Notes: generated by a model not told the origin, from the letters alone. Positions 1-11,571 are shown, numbered from the stretch's first letter. The stretch is DNA of 64,000 nt from Hyparrhenia diplandra (GCA_015847255.1 JADLZK010002575.1:1-64000); one strand, 5' to 3'. Numbers and translations are program-made.

Positions 1-754
1 GGACTGCTGTTCTATAATAGCAGAGGCGGTTACTCTTATGGACATTCTCTTGAGATAAAAGGAGGCAAACAAAAAACATGTTTTACCACCTTGCAAAGAG
101 AGGGGCGTTGGACATAGATGTGGTGAAAAAAACAGAGAAATTGTTGTTGCTTTTCATAGGGATGGGACGTGTCAAGAATAGAATGAGCACAGGATCAGCA
201 CCGAGTGCTATGGAATGCCATCGTGTTTTCCTCTGGCCAGATCACTTAAGTACTGTGGAATTTGTGACCGTGAGACCAGTCCAACACAAACCACAGAAAT
301 AGAAGTAAAGAGAAAACACTAAGAAAGCCGAAATTTTATACCGCTACTTGGACCGTTGTCAGGGAAAACAACTAGCTGTCCAGCTTAGCATCGCATTGCA
401 CAAGACTTCTCTGGCTAATAACTTTAGCGGGTTTGCCATCATGTAGAAGTTACCTACATCTGGATAACCACAGCACCGTCAGGACAGGATCCGGCAGTGG
501 CAAGGCCAGGTACTCCAGAGACGTATGCAACACCAACATGATGTTCTCCTCCATGGCTCCGTTATATAAGCTCCTCATGTCAAAGCAGCTGGGTAGTCGT
601 CAGCAGTGGGTTTCTTACCCTCAAATCCCATGTGCAGCTAATTTTTTTTATCTTTTGAGGCACTTCTTATTTCATATGGATGCTACATGATCTTGTGAAG
701 CCATGTCCAAAATCTTAGCTTGGTCTCATTTGTTCATGTTTAGATATGTGTAGC
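1..754. other. Non-coding stretch at the left edge
   Basis: No convincing gene. The short open frames here (for example 78-302 and 433-690) lack recognisable domains and have no exon-like context. The one recognisable element is a minus-strand core promoter at 562-577, listed separately. Confidence 0.5.
562..577 (-). promoter_or_regulatory. Orphan TATA-type core promoter resembling the PHAS promoters
   Basis: Plus-strand text is ttatataagctcctca, so the minus strand reads TGAGGAGCTTATATAA. The same GAGGAG-then-TATA block precedes the putative PHAS loci at 53353, 54810 and 63078. I could not find a clear miR2118-like site 130-200 bp downstream (leftwards). This may be a promoter remnant whose target site has decayed. 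Confidence 0.3.
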
Positions 755-872
755 TAAGGAGAAGCATGAATATAACCAGCTAACATATAGATGCATGTAT
801 ATAACCAGCTAAGGAAAAGCAGCTAACACCAACATATGGATGCATGTATATAACCAGCGAAGGAGAAGCATG
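755..872. repeat. Short imperfect tandem repeat
   Basis: The block 'gatgcatgtatataaccagc' with 'aaggagaagcatgaa' and related text recurs two to three times in about 120 bp. It gives staggered open frames on both strands that I do not believe are coding. Confidence 0.6.
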
Positions 873-1145
873 AAAGGTTTGCCCAAGCTCATGTGTTGAG
901 CTGGTATACATGTGTAGAAGTTTACTCTCTCTTTCATGAATACAACGTGAGCAGAAATGGGGGGGCATATAGATTGGAGGCGAGACTCCAAAATCAACCC
1001 AGTCTGTTGGTATACACTGCAACCTTTCTGATCAAACTCTTGCATGCCGATTTATATTTCCATATGGAGTGTCATATTGGTATCAGCACCATGCTATTAT
1101 TGCACAACCAAAGATCGAGGAGGATGCCCACCTCTGAAAATCATT

Positions 1146-1332
1146 CTTCTGATAGTGCCTCCCATATATACGCTTTTGTGGATTTGTGAAGCAACACTTT
1201 TGGTGGCGTGCCTAGCTTGTAACATAGAACATGAGCAGATACTGGCTAGCTAGGATATATATACACATATTTTTTATGAGGTCAATATAATTGCTTTCTC
1301 TCAACTTAGATATACCTAGTTTCTATATATAT
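1146..1332 (-). ncRNA. Weak candidate PHAS locus A (miR2118-like site plus TATA)
   Basis: The plus strand at 1146-1168 contains ttctgat, then a 3-nt insertion, then gcctcccat, matching two halves of the miR2118 consensus. A TATATATAT tract at 1324-1332 lies about 155 bp upstream on the minus strand. The insertion falls in the middle of the site, so cleavage would be doubtful. Included because its spacing to the next site (about 1.16 kb) fits the series. Confidence 0.2.
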
Positions 1333-1658
1333 GGTAGTCAATCAAGCTTCTAAAAAGTTGTTATGATTTTATCCAGTAAGAGTATTTGGGTCAACTCGAG
1401 CTACATGTTGGCAGCATGTTGGTAAAATGGGCCAACCTATATATGGCCCCTGAAATTAAATCGTCTTGAGGCCACATGCATGCTTGCCAGATCCATTGAC
1501 AGGTCTAAGCTGGCCCATTCCGGCTCATTTTTTATAATAAACATTTCCACCTAAGTTTGATAGAAAAGGAAGGGTGAGAATGCACAAAAAGGAACTTTAA
1601 TTAGAGTAGACATGGGAACCCATCCAAAACACAACAAATGGATGTAGCATTAGTTAAT

Positions 1659-1790
1659 GAACTTTGTGTTTGCTTCATCACAGGAAGGTCTCCGCCAGGT
1701 TGTAGCTTAGACCTGGGAACCGATCCAGAAACAACAAAAAGGAACTTTGTGTTTGCTTCACCGGGAATATCTCCGCTAGGTTGTAGCTTC
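1659..1790. repeat. Imperfect tandem duplication, about 83-bp period
   Basis: The block beginning gaactttgtgtttgcttca occurs at 1659 and again at 1742. Each copy is followed by a diverged 'tctccgccaggttgtagctt' / 'tctccgctaggttgtagctt'. No coding function is evident. Confidence 0.65.
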
Positions 1791-1860
1791 CAATGGCAAG
1801 TAAGATGGGCTCGGGTGTCTCCAAACTCAACAACAATCGTCAGCTACATTGAACCGTTAC

Positions 1861-1942
1861 GGGATACGGATACGCCGATACCGATACGGTGATACGTTGA
1901 TACGACATTTTTTTTTGAAAATATGGATATATCGATACGACA
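1861..1942. repeat. Degenerate GATACG-type short tandem repeat
   Basis: Repeated ATACG cores occur from 1861 to about 1906 (ggatacggatacgccgatac and so on), with an isolated copy near 1935 after a T-rich tract. This is simple-sequence expansion with no gene. Confidence 0.6.
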
Positions 1943-2308
1943 AGTACATATAAAATTGTAGAATAATTTTAACGAATATGCATAAGTATAATGTATACTT
2001 AATAGCAAAGAAAAATAGCTAAAACAAATAGTGCTCAGTATACCAAAAGCAGTCGCAATCCAGCCCAACAGCACAACAAGGGCAGCTAATTACCTACAAA
2101 CAAACTTGAGAGGAGCTATATTTTTGTGAGTTCATCACATAAAAAACACGTGTGGATGTTTACCAACGACACAGTTTTTTATGGCTCGTATATGTAAAAG
2201 GGACACTATATATTTTGTGCATGAGAATAGGATCATGCACACACTCTACATCAACAATTCCATCCCATACCTACAAGAGATACATAGTGAAAAGTGGACA
2301 GCAGCGAT

Positions 2309-2505
2309 TTCCAGATTCCTCCCATACCAACAACAGAAAGTAGCATGATTGATGCACACGCTGTAGACCTCCCGTGATGCCCTAGCTAGTCGTGGCTTCC
2401 AAGCCACAAAAATCCTGCATACTACTTGTGGTTCCTGGCCCTGAATGACAGCTATGTGGGGGTGGCAGCTGTGTGGCCAAAATATACAGGAACACAACTA
2501 TATAT
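2309..2505 (-). ncRNA. Candidate 21-PHAS precursor B (miR2118-like site)
   Basis: The plus strand at 2309-2330 matches 18 of 22 positions of the grass miR2118 consensus as I recall it; the core reads ttccagattcctcccatacc. A minus-strand transcript would therefore carry a complementary target. A TATATAT box at 2499-2505 lies 169 bp upstream on the minus strand, placing the site roughly 140 nt from a transcript start. The transcript would continue leftwards; its 3' end cannot be seen. There is no long open frame. The role (a non-coding precursor cut by miR2118 and converted to 21-nt phasiRNAs) is inferred from family knowledge; no processing can be read from DNA alone. Confidence 0.45.
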
Positions 2506-3580
2506 GTGGGGTGTCCAAATGTGAATGCTAGCGGAGCTGATGCAGATTGAGTACATGGGGTCCCATCCATGTGGAGATTTATGTGATAACCTCTCGCAAG
2601 TGACTGCACTTGTACAGTCTTTAAACATAAGGTTTTGATGTACCTACTCATGTGGGATGCTTCTGGTTCTATTTCCCCACTCGTTCAAAATTGACATCAT
2701 AAGCTATAAAAATACCATTGTACCCATTTGATTTAAATAGACAACTTAAGCTCCCCTAATTAGGTTCCACTACATTTACAACCACTGGATTTATATGGAT
2801 GAATGGCTCCCCTTTTTTCCAAACACAGTAAAATTTCTCTTTCAATGACAAGCTTGATTTTTCTGTTTGATGTTCTAATTCCAACACTTATAAACAATTT
2901 TTGAGAAGGTATACACGTACATGGTTTTTTCCATTAGCGGTTTCTAATGCATACTGACATTAGAAACAAAGGGGTGCAACAAAACTTTAACTTTTCATTT
3001 TATATCGTTTAATACCTCCCGATGGACCCATACAAATGCTAAATTTGATCCTTTGGGAAATGGTGGTTGTGCAAACTGCATCTACTTATCAATCTCCCCA
3101 TGGACTCATAGTTCTGCTCATACACAGCATAATCTCTGTAACTTATCAATCTCTGTAAATTTGATCCTTGAAGTTACTTCTGCTCGTATTTGTCCAGGTT
3201 TCGTCCACTAGTGTGCAGCTTGTTTTGTTGGAGTGGGCTTAATCTTTCATGAGCTCATACACAGCATATGAGAACACATGGCACAGGAATGTGTCGACTC
3301 TGCTTTAGCAGCGGAATGTCCAAACAGACGACCTATAATAATTCATTAATAAAAACAGAGTGTGTTCATCGCGTTCTTGTTCCTCCATGCTGGACGATTT
3401 AGTGCACAGCAATCTATTTTTCACAAGTGTTGCATCTGATTGGAGCTGTCCCTTATTTCAATGCTGGCAGGCTGCATCACAGATTCCCTGGCCAACTAAT
3501 GGACCCTATGGAATGTACATCTGTTAAGCGGTTGCAGTAAGAACATGTTGCAGCACTTTATCTCTAACCAGCAAACCAAA

Positions 3581-3786
3581 TTTCAGATGCCTCCCCTTCT
3601 TAGAATAGACACTATCTGGTGCCTGCTTTAAGATGGAGATTCGGATCAGGATGCCATATGACCTTGACTAAAGATGTATAGCAGCCTCATTTTGAGAAAT
3701 CCGAAGAGCAAATTAAATAGGCTAGCAGCAGGGATCTGAGAGACGTCGTGACTTGTGGAATTTCCATGTCTAAGAAGGGTATATAT
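3581..3786 (-). ncRNA. Candidate 21-PHAS precursor C (miR2118-like site)
   Basis: The plus strand at 3581-3602, with core tttcagatgcctccccttct, matches the recalled miR2118 consensus at 18 of 22 positions, including an unbroken GATGCCTCCC. A TATATAT box at 3780-3786 lies 178 bp upstream on the minus strand, almost the same spacing as the neighbouring locus at 2309. The transcript would run leftwards. The open frame across 3646-3837 (minus) overlaps the box and is unlikely to be translated. Confidence 0.45.
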
Positions 3787-4191
3787 GGAGATAATGAGAA
3801 GTTGAGTTAAGATGGGAGACTGTAGTCCCACTCCCACCCGTGTGGCAATTTATTTATGTTCTAGTATTTTGTATACACCGACTACATCTGCTAGCAAGTA
3901 ATCCTTTCTAGAAAATGATACTTTTTCATTAGTTCTTTTAGAAAATTACACAGAGTTGATATGACGCAGTCTTAAAATGCTGGCAAACTCTGCCTGACAC
4001 GAAGGACATATGCACAATTAGAAATTGTGAACACATATAAAATAGCCTGCCCTTACCGGATTGTACCAAAAAAGCAACTTGATACTTATGCGTTTTAATC
4101 TGCCGGATTATATATCTTCTATACACAAATGGATCAATCTGCGTTATCCACTTTAGCATATATATGAATCAAACTGATAACTCAAATAGGA

Positions 4192-4621
4192 TTGTTAATG
4201 CCCCTCTTCGAGTTCAATTCCATGGATGGATGGGACTGCTCAGATTTGTTCCATGAGTCAACGACCATGCCCACCTTTAGATGCAACACCTCACCCCTTC
4301 TGGTCTTCCCCTCGTACTCGTGCCCCTATGTGCCTGTTTTCGAAGGTTCAACTGTGGGTTTATGCACCATGTTCGGTGACGACCCTGTTGACGTGGATGC
4401 TGATCGTCGATGCGGGAGCTCTTCCCCGACCTCGCATGACGGGCTCGCGGGCGGCGCGGCACCCGCACATGAGTGCCACAACCGATCCATGGATCCATGC
4501 CGGTACGCGCACTCCGATTGTCTAATCCGTGAGTAATTTCCTTAGGAAGAAAGGTTTGGGACTGCACATCATGTAATATCTTAACTCCAAGGAATGTGTG
4601 AAAGCGCAGGTGTAAACTCAC
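4192..4621. other. GC-rich patch with overlapping open frames, unassigned
   Basis: This stretch is more GC-rich than its surroundings and holds open frames of about 100-114 codons on both strands. None shows a domain or motif I recognise. It could be a captured gene fragment or a decayed exon. I do not call it a gene. Confidence 0.3.
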
Positions 4622-4831
4622 TTGTACTTAAATACAAAGATGAACAAGACTTTTGCGTACTCGAGAAAAAACTTTTTTGTGGGTTTATGCATCAGCACTG
4701 GCTCCGTTGCACATGCGTCTCGGTCATGTCGTCCTCCCTGCCACAGCCACTATATGTCCAAGCCAGATGATTCCCTCAAGGCACTACATCAAACTTGTTT
4801 ACTAAGTTGGAATGACACTGAGGACACCCAA

Positions 4832-5032
4832 TTCCAGATGCTTCCCATACATAGATAGGGACACTATAATATATGCACCAGCAGTCGAGAGTGGTGAGAT
4901 CTAGACCATGCGCATAAGCGCATTCATGACCTTGACCCACGACACAGAGGTCTAAGCACAGATAACTACAAAGATCTAGCATGCCCATAGGTGCCACCAA
5001 AATTGAGTTCTATGTTGCGAGAGTGATATAAG
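4832..5032 (-). ncRNA. Candidate 21-PHAS precursor D (miR2118-like site)
   Basis: The plus strand at 4832-4853, core ttccagatgcttcccataca, matches the recalled miR2118 consensus at 18 of 22 positions. A weaker TATA-like element (minus TTATATCA, 5026-5032) lies 173 bp upstream. A second partial motif, ataggtgccaccaaaattg, sits at 4987-5005 inside the presumed leader and resembles the site at 52204. The transcript would run leftwards. No protein-coding potential is visible. Confidence 0.42.
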
Positions 5033-6130
5033 CCACGCTAAGGGGAACAATATAGCAAACATGCTACTTTATGCATACTAGAAATACTGGATGTGGATGA
5101 GGATTTTCTGTCTAATTACAGGGATATATACTATTTGGATCAGAAATGAATGGGGAGTCAATGTGGGGAACCTTGGGGCTCCCACCAAATACATTCATTT
5201 CTCTCTCAAGGACCGACTACACATATTGCGCAATGTATATACGAGATATAGGAGCATCTAGGTAGCAACCATATATATTAGCTACATACTTCAGTGGCTC
5301 TGGCAACATCAAGCTCCAGGGGTTCAGCAATTGAGACATAGAGGGACGTTAATTTGAACAAGTGGAAGAACATTCCAACGTGCTACTTTGCATTGCCAAG
5401 CCTATCACATGGCGATCCTACAAGAAACTTTATGAACAGTGTCATTTTATCTAGCTGAGAGGCCAAGTACATTGCAGCGTCATCAGTTTAATTTGGTGGC
5501 TGCTTATTACTCATAGCTTGTATGTGTGAACTAACAAGCATCAATACAGTTCACATTGAAAATCTTTCGGTGACATAATTTGGTGATTGCATGAATCTAT
5601 CCTACCAATTCATGAGGCGATGAGTGTGTCGGCAGATAGCAATATGGCCCGAAGGCATGATTGCGTGGCCAGTTGGTCGAGCAAGGCTTTGGGTGAAGGT
5701 TTGGGATCACAGAGATTTCAAAAAATTCAGACAATGATCCATTACGTTAACTAGTTAATATGTTCGAGTTTAGCTTAATATTAGGCTTAATGTTCATGAA
5801 AATCACATGTTTCTATACGGTCCGATTAAAAATCAAAAGCACTGGCTGAACATAGTTTGGTGACAAGGCATGGCGTAGAACCCAAGCTGCACCTCTTAAT
5901 AGTTGCTACTGTTGCTATGAAGTTGCTGAAACTTCTGTTCCTTCCTTGTTCGCGTATGCGTGGCTACAACAGTAGTGCTCAACGCAACCATGGTAGCCTC
6001 CCATCCAGTCCTCCAATCAGAACCTTGGCTTCATCTGGAAGCAGCACCACTCAAACAGCAGTGCTCACTACAAAATCATGTTCGAATTGCACCTCCAGTG
6101 AACTAGAAAAATAGCTACGTCAGCATTCAT

Positions 6131-6152
6131 TTCTCGATGCCACTCAGTCAGA
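6131..6152 (-). ncRNA. Candidate PHAS target site E (miR2118-like)
   Basis: The plus strand reads ttctcgatgccactcagtca. It matches 15 of 22 positions of the miR2118 consensus, more if compared with the TTCTCG-type family variants known in rice. Its spacing from the previous site is about 1.3 kb. I see no clear TATA box at the usual distance, so this may be a decayed copy. Confidence 0.28.
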
Positions 6153-6646
6153 AACTACTGTGTGTGTTTATCGTGACCAATAGGATTTATATGATTTCAC
6201 CAGGACATCTATGTAGCTTCTCTGTTTACGGTGCACTTACGGCCTCATGCATCTACTCATCATTATGAAGGGAGTAAATTTTGTTGAAATTTCCCTTGAA
6301 AAATAGTCCAAAACTTCTGTACAGGAAGAATAAACACAATATTATGTTTTACGCATTACACTAGATAAATCAAGATACAACTGAACGAGACACTAATATA
6401 CTTGAATCGGAAGCATTCAGCGGTCTACAGTAAGAAGTACATAATATAGAGTGTGGACGATTTAATTTACATCTAAGCTGGTACAACTTGCCATATATGG
6501 TGTTAAATCTTGGTATTTGGTAGCTTGTACAAAGTGCTTATTTTCCTAAAGGTGAACTCTAGGAGGATCTGCTTCTTCATTGTGCTTAAACATAACCTGT
6601 ACATTCCAAAAAGGTGAACTCACAACAGTGCCACGTAAGCTTTGTT

Positions 6647-6821
6647 TTCTCGGTGCCACTCATTCACATCAGACCAAGGTCGCAGCATAGATCTAGGATG
6701 AAGTACCCGGAATTAGCAGGACCCTACCATCGAGACGAAGGTTTGCTGGTTTTTGGTTTTGCCGGGAGTGTAAACTGGAAGAGCACATAGAGCAGGCACT
6801 CCGTTTCGCATTCTATTTATA
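6647..6821 (-). ncRNA. Candidate 21-PHAS precursor F (miR2118-like site)
   Basis: The plus strand at 6647-6668 reads ttctcggtgccactcattca, matching 15 of 22 consensus positions (17 against TTCTCG-type variants). A good TATA box, minus-strand TATAAATA at 6814-6821, lies 146 bp upstream. The transcript would run leftwards. No protein is predicted from it. Confidence 0.4.
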
Positions 6822-7210
6822 GATATTGAGCTAGAACGAAGCGCATGCACTCTGTTTTATGAACCTCCTTAGTCACAGCAAGCTGCGTCCCAGCACATTG
6901 GCCTGAGGGGAGAAGCACGAGGGGGCAACATTATATGGTATATATTTGGCCAGCCCAAGCAGCTGAAGATAAGCGAGAGTTTGCTAAACAAAAGAAAAAT
7001 AAATTGAAAATAAGACAGAGACAAGAGTAGAAGACTACATTAATTCAAATTCAGTGTAATCTCAATGGAACAATCTTTACCAAACAATAAACACTAAACC
7101 TTTTTAACCTACGTTCTTTTATTCCCAATGTACCCTTATCTTTCCTGGTCCACAACCTATATCTAAAATGTGTCCTCATATCTTCACACCTGTACTGCAC
7201 CGTTTCATTT

Positions 7211-7224
7211 TACCTTCCAAAATT
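7211..7224. repeat. Target-site duplication, left copy, of zinc-knuckle retroelement
   Basis: Sequence taccttccaaaatt, a perfect 14-bp match to 9597-9610. It abuts the element's poly(T) (poly(A) on the minus strand). Confidence 0.93.
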
Positions 7225-9596
7225 TTTTTCTCGACCGGGCCATTCACCCGTTTTTCATTAAGAGGAAGGAAACCAAATCCAAATACAAATAGAGTTCAAG
7301 ATGCCGAGTGGACATAAAAAACAAACGAAAAAAGAAAACGAACAACCTATCTACCGGAAATAAACTTAGCGATTACATGATGAACAAACTCCGTGACTAG
7401 ACCGGGAGGGCACTCTACATCCTCAGGCCCCGAGGCGCCGCTTCTTGCCTAGCAGGAAGCGCTCCATGCCCTCCCTGTTGGCCTCGGCTAGAGGCCCCGT
7501 GAAGGCGGACTGCAACTTGTCAAAGGAGACCGCATCCTCATGCTCAGCCTCGACCTCGATCCCCATCTTCTTGAGCAACACTCTCCTTGCCTGGTCCTCT
7601 GGCTTAAGATGCCTAGACCCCACTCTTTGAAGCGAGCCGAGCGCTGAGTTTGGGTATCACAGAGGCATCGTGGCACGGACGCATTTTCCTCAAGACCGGT
7701 GTGGAGAGTATGGATCGAGGATGGCTCCAGCGGCTTCGTAAAAGCGGCTAAGAACTCGTCAACCGACGGCACGAGCATCGAGCTCGAAGAGTGTGCAGTG
7801 CACCCATCTTCGTTGCCACGAGCATCAGTGCCACCAGCGTCAGGCACCGGGAGATCGGCCCCGACCTCGACCTCAGATTGCAGCGCAGGCTCACTGTGCA
7901 CCTGAGCCCTAGGCGACGCGGCTGTGGTGTTGCCGGGTGCAGCATCAAACACGATGGTGACCGGTGGGACGGCGAGCTCGGCCTCAACCAAGCTGGGCCC
8001 ACCGGGGTCGTCCCGGCGCCCTGGAGCGGAAGCTGGTGTAGGGGCACCCACGTGCGCAGTGGCAGACACAGGGTCCGACGCGGCCACGTCCGCCCGGAAG
8101 GTAGCTGGGCGCACGGCAAAGCGAGGCCGCTGAGCTCAAGGAGCATGGGGTCAACCCATGTGACAAGGTCCCCCACCTTCGCCCGTCGAAGCGCAAGCGG
8201 TCAACGGCAGCATTGCGAGCGTCGAGGCCGGCGTCCCCCGAAGGCATGTGCTGCCGCGGCGCGGGGACGCGGGCGGGCGCGGCCGGCATCCGACCACAGG
8301 CATGTGTATCGGCAACGACGAGGAAGAATCCCCACGCGCGCCTGGGTCGCCGATGCCGAGGAGGCGGATCACCAACACGGATCGACGGCGGATGCCGCAC
8401 GCCCGCGCCCGGTGACCGGCGGCCCCGCACCGGAAGCAAAGACGACGGTGAGTGACATTGCGCCGCGACATGATCGCCGCGAAGGCAGTTGAAGTAGAGG
8501 CCCTCCAGCCGGGCGGCACGGTGCCACGACGCGCTGGGTTTCCTTGGTCCCGCGAACGGCGACAGCGATGCCGCGGACTATCCGAAACCATCGACGCCGA
8601 CGGAAGGGTCATGACGAGGCTGCCGAGCCCCGGCAGGCCCCCGCCGCCGCCGCCGCAAGTCTTTGGCCCACCGGAGGCCTCGCCGCCGCCGAGGCGAGGG
8701 ACCCGGGCACCCGCCGTCAGCCACGTTGGCGCTGGATTGGACCGCCGTGGCCGACGTCGCCGACGACGCCGCGCGCACCCACCACCACATCGGCCGGAGG
8801 CGTGGGTGTAACCCCGATAGCCCGACGAGCAGCATCAAGATACGAACGACGTGCGGCGGCAGGAGCGGAGTCGCCGGAGTTAGGCCCGGCGTCCCCCCCA
8901 CCGTTGTGCCTTGAAGCGCCCGCGGCTTCCCCCCGGTGGAAGGGGGGCAGCGGGGGGAGAGTGAACCCATGGACTGGGACACGGCAGCCAATCCAGCAAC
9001 GGCTTCGGAACGGCGGTGGCGGCCGTGCCCCTCGCACGGCACAGCCCGACGGCAGATGTCGGACGACGTAGTCGCAATCTCGCCGTCTTCCACCTCGTCG
9101 CCGTCATTGTTGTCGTCGCCGATGAGGATGTCATCCTCCAACCCACGACCGGAGACCCCGAAGCTGCCGGGGAAGCTGGGACGGCGCACACAGCGTGGCG
9201 GCGTCCGAAGTCGGCATGGCCGACCGCGAGGGCGGCACCACGGTTCCCACCCGGTCGACGCCAGTGGCCGCGGCCCCGCCGAGGGGGCCGGCGACGCGCA
9301 CACGCCCCGCAGCGAGGAAGCGGCGCCGGCGCCGCCACCAGGGGCGGAGAGGGTAGCCACGGTGGCCGGAGATGTCGAGCGGCCCCGTCGGGCTAGAGGC
9401 ACGGGCTCTGTCCGGGAAGGGCATGGGGGCGAGAGATCCGGCATTGGGGAGCCCGGATCCGGTGACAGAGGGGAGGTGGAAGGGCTGGAAGGGGTGGGCG
9501 GCGTGAGAGGGAGGCGGCGGAGCCGCCATCGCCCAGGGGAGGAGGGTCGGGAGGACGAGGCTCCAACGGAAACATTTTCGATCCCACAATACTTTC
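7225..9596 (-). mobile_element. LINE-like retroposed element with a zinc-knuckle ORF only
   Basis: This 2.37-kb insertion is flanked by a perfect 14-bp TSD and ends at its left side in a short poly(T), meaning a poly(A) tail on the minus strand. TSD length and tail indicate target-primed reverse transcription, as used by LINEs. It is strongly GC-rich compared with its surroundings. The only recognisable protein is a gag-like zinc-knuckle ORF of a type common among unclassified grass retroelements. No reverse transcriptase or endonuclease is present, so it probably moved using another element's machinery, or is an ORF1-only derivative. Confidence 0.85.
7423..9444 (-). pseudogene. Broken gag-like double zinc-knuckle protein (ORF1-type)
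   Basis: Reading leftwards, an acidic, Pro/Arg-rich N-terminal part (frame ending near 8578) is followed by two zinc knuckles in different frames. The first, near 8457-8497, retains CLRGDHVAAQC but its first Cys has become Tyr. The second, 8397-8438, is a full CX2CX4HX4C (CFRCGAAGHRARAC). A frameshift separates them. The C-terminal part contains FLAAFTKPLEP and a final ARRVLLKKMG-type segment ending at 7423, both similar in style to grass zinc-knuckle retroelement proteins. The first Met inside the TSD-defined element is near 9444. The open frame starting at 9690 begins in flanking DNA and is not the natural start. Several frameshifts make it non-functional. Confidence 0.65.
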
Positions 9597-9610
9597 TACC
9601 TTCCAAAATT
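9597..9610. repeat. Target-site duplication, right copy, of zinc-knuckle retroelement
   Basis: Perfect copy of 7211-7224. Confidence 0.93.
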
Positions 9611-11412
9611 ATCATTGCACATGTTTGTAGATCCTGTCCATCCCACATTTCCAAATTTTCTAGTATTTTTAGCTGCGATTCTTCACTCAATTTTTTTCAC
9701 ACTTTTAAAAAATAACCAAAATAAAAATTGAACAACAAAGATAATATCATGGATTTTTGACTCATTATTGACGACCATTCCATGGTTTCTACCACCAAGT
9801 TTGTGGTATATTTCTATTCTTAGTTAGGATCCAAACTTGTCATATTAGAATTGGATTTAGCCAATGGCTAGACTAATCAAATAGACAAGAATGTCGAGGT
9901 GCTAAAGGATGCACAACAAATCATGGGAAAGGAAACGACTTGACAAAAATCGATAGCATAACAAAGAACTGTACCGGACATGTGAAATTTTATCATGCAC
10001 AAATGCATACACCCGACCCAAACAGCCCATATCAACCACTTCGGTGAGCTTGCCATGAATGAGAAGTATGAGAAGATGGAATGATGAGAAATGCTAAGGT
10101 TTAAAAAATACAAGCTGCCTGATCTCTTCTAATTAAACAGTAGAGCTAACCATCATGAATATGGAACATTTGAAATTCTAGTTTTCTATAACCTTTAGTT
10201 ATTTGTAACATGTTCTTGGTAAGATGATGAGACACATGTGTATGATATGTATATATACATGTTCATGGATACATATTCTTTGGGCTCGTATGGTGATTAT
10301 ACGTACATCTGACTATGTATATGTATATATAATTGTGAAAAAATAATTTAAATGAGATATGACAGGAATTGAAAAAAACAAATCTCTGTTATTGTGAAAA
10401 AAAAAAAAACAAATCTTTGGGCTCGTATGGTGATTATACGTGCATCTGTTATTGTGTTGACAGAGGTTCTGTTAATGCAGTTATGGAGACCGCGGGCATC
10501 CTATGGTAGGAATCTCCGTTAATTAATGAGACTAACCGAAGTGGTCAAGGTGCCCACTTCCTAAGAGCGTGATTTAGATTGTTTTTGTCTTGTGTAAGAT
10601 GCCCTGCCCACCTCCTGAAACTAAAATGGCCGCATCCAAAAACTATTCCAGTAGTAATGCTCAACCCTACCAGTCACATGGAGAATTGCATTTGTATAGT
10701 TCCAACATAGTGATTTATAAAACCGATTTGCATAACTAAAATGGGTACCAACAAGAATTGCATTTCTATCTTATTGTGTTTTCTCCTATTGCTTAATCAA
10801 TGAGAAAATGAGAAGGAACCTTGAGAAACACAGTCATAATATTAATGGCCGGGTGTATGTGAGACAGACATTTGTCTTGGCTTTCGTGGCCTATTTTGTT
10901 AGCACGGGAGGATAATTCTAGTATGGACTGGTAAATATGGGAAAACCTGGACGGACATAATAACAAGGGTACTTTCTTTAGTTCTTTATGGGATATAGTA
11001 GGGTGCTGCTAGCGATTCAGCAGATATCTGCAATCAATAGGAGTGCCAGGATGAAAATCGTGCCAAATATCAAATAGGCAAAGGCTATACTCAATCCATG
11101 TAAAAGCTCAGTTTTGGATTCAATTAGGGTCATGACCCTTGTTTGATACAGACATACCGTGAACTTGGATTGAGTTCTGAACTTCTCAGTTTCCATTTAT
11201 ATATGACTGCTAGATTCGTTATTGTGCATCAACTACAAGATAGGTGCAACGTCCCACAGCTCATCAGCGAAGTGAACAGATCCCAATTCCCCATCCAGCA
11301 CTAGCTTGTAGAACTTTCTCATCTTATTCACATTACACTGCCATGAACTGAGCACAAGCATGGCCTCAATGTGGTTAATGTGAATGCACTAGATTTACAT
11401 GCAAGATCTCTT
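9611..11412. other. Non-coding stretch
   Basis: AT-rich with no believable gene. It holds a direct repeat of about 34 bp (10277-10310 and 10414-10447, beginning tctttgggctcgtatggtga, one mismatch in the shared part) separated by an A-rich tract. I see nothing else. Confidence 0.5.
10277..10447. repeat. Direct repeat pair, about 34 bp, 137 bp apart
   Basis: The copies at 10277-10310 and 10414-10447 share tctttgggctcgtatggtga and the following bases, with an a/g difference. A-rich text lies between them. Confidence 0.75.
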
Positions 11413-11434
11413 TTCTTGGTGCCAGCCATTCGCA
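11413..11434 (-). ncRNA. Candidate PHAS target site G, separated from its promoter by a copia insertion
   Basis: The plus strand reads ttcttggtgccagccattcg, matching 16 of 22 miR2118 consensus positions. The Sirevirus insertion begins 137 bp to the right. Beyond its far end, a TATATCATATATG element sits near 22985-22997. Removing the transposon would put that box about 190 bp upstream of the site, close to the spacing of the other loci. The locus therefore looks split by the insertion. Confidence 0.38.
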
Positions 11435-11566
11435 TGATCAGGACGACGACGGCCGTGGCAAGCAACAATAATGTCATTTTTTTCGAAAGATCGCAACAAT
11501 AATGTCAATAGTGTCAGGCTTGCAAGATGGAATGCCCAGTGGGCACGCACTGTTTTACGTTCTTCG

Positions 11567-11571
11567 TCAAG
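11567..11571. repeat. TSD (TCAAG), left copy, of Sirevirus-like element
   Basis: TCAAG immediately precedes the 5' LTR and recurs at 22929-22933 immediately after the 3' LTR. Confidence 0.95.

Noticed and set aside
2365..2400. cccgtgatgccctagctag as a further miR2118-like site
   Set aside because: Only the short gatgcc core matches; a better site sits 60 bp away at 2309.
4192..4536. 114-codon frame as a host gene
   Set aside because: No recognisable domain, with competing frames on both strands; reported only as a GC-rich patch.
5857..6114. 85-codon plus-strand frame
   Set aside because: No motif, no exon context, low-complexity Ser/Thr translation.
8578..9690. 370-codon minus-strand open frame as a host gene
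   Set aside because: It starts outside the TSD-bounded retroelement and is only the N-terminal frame of the broken zinc-knuckle ORF in GC-rich DNA.
7791..9715. Long plus-strand frames (233 and 259 codons) opposite the zinc-knuckle ORF
   Set aside because: They are antisense shadows caused by high GC, with Arg/Pro-rich low-complexity translations and no domain.
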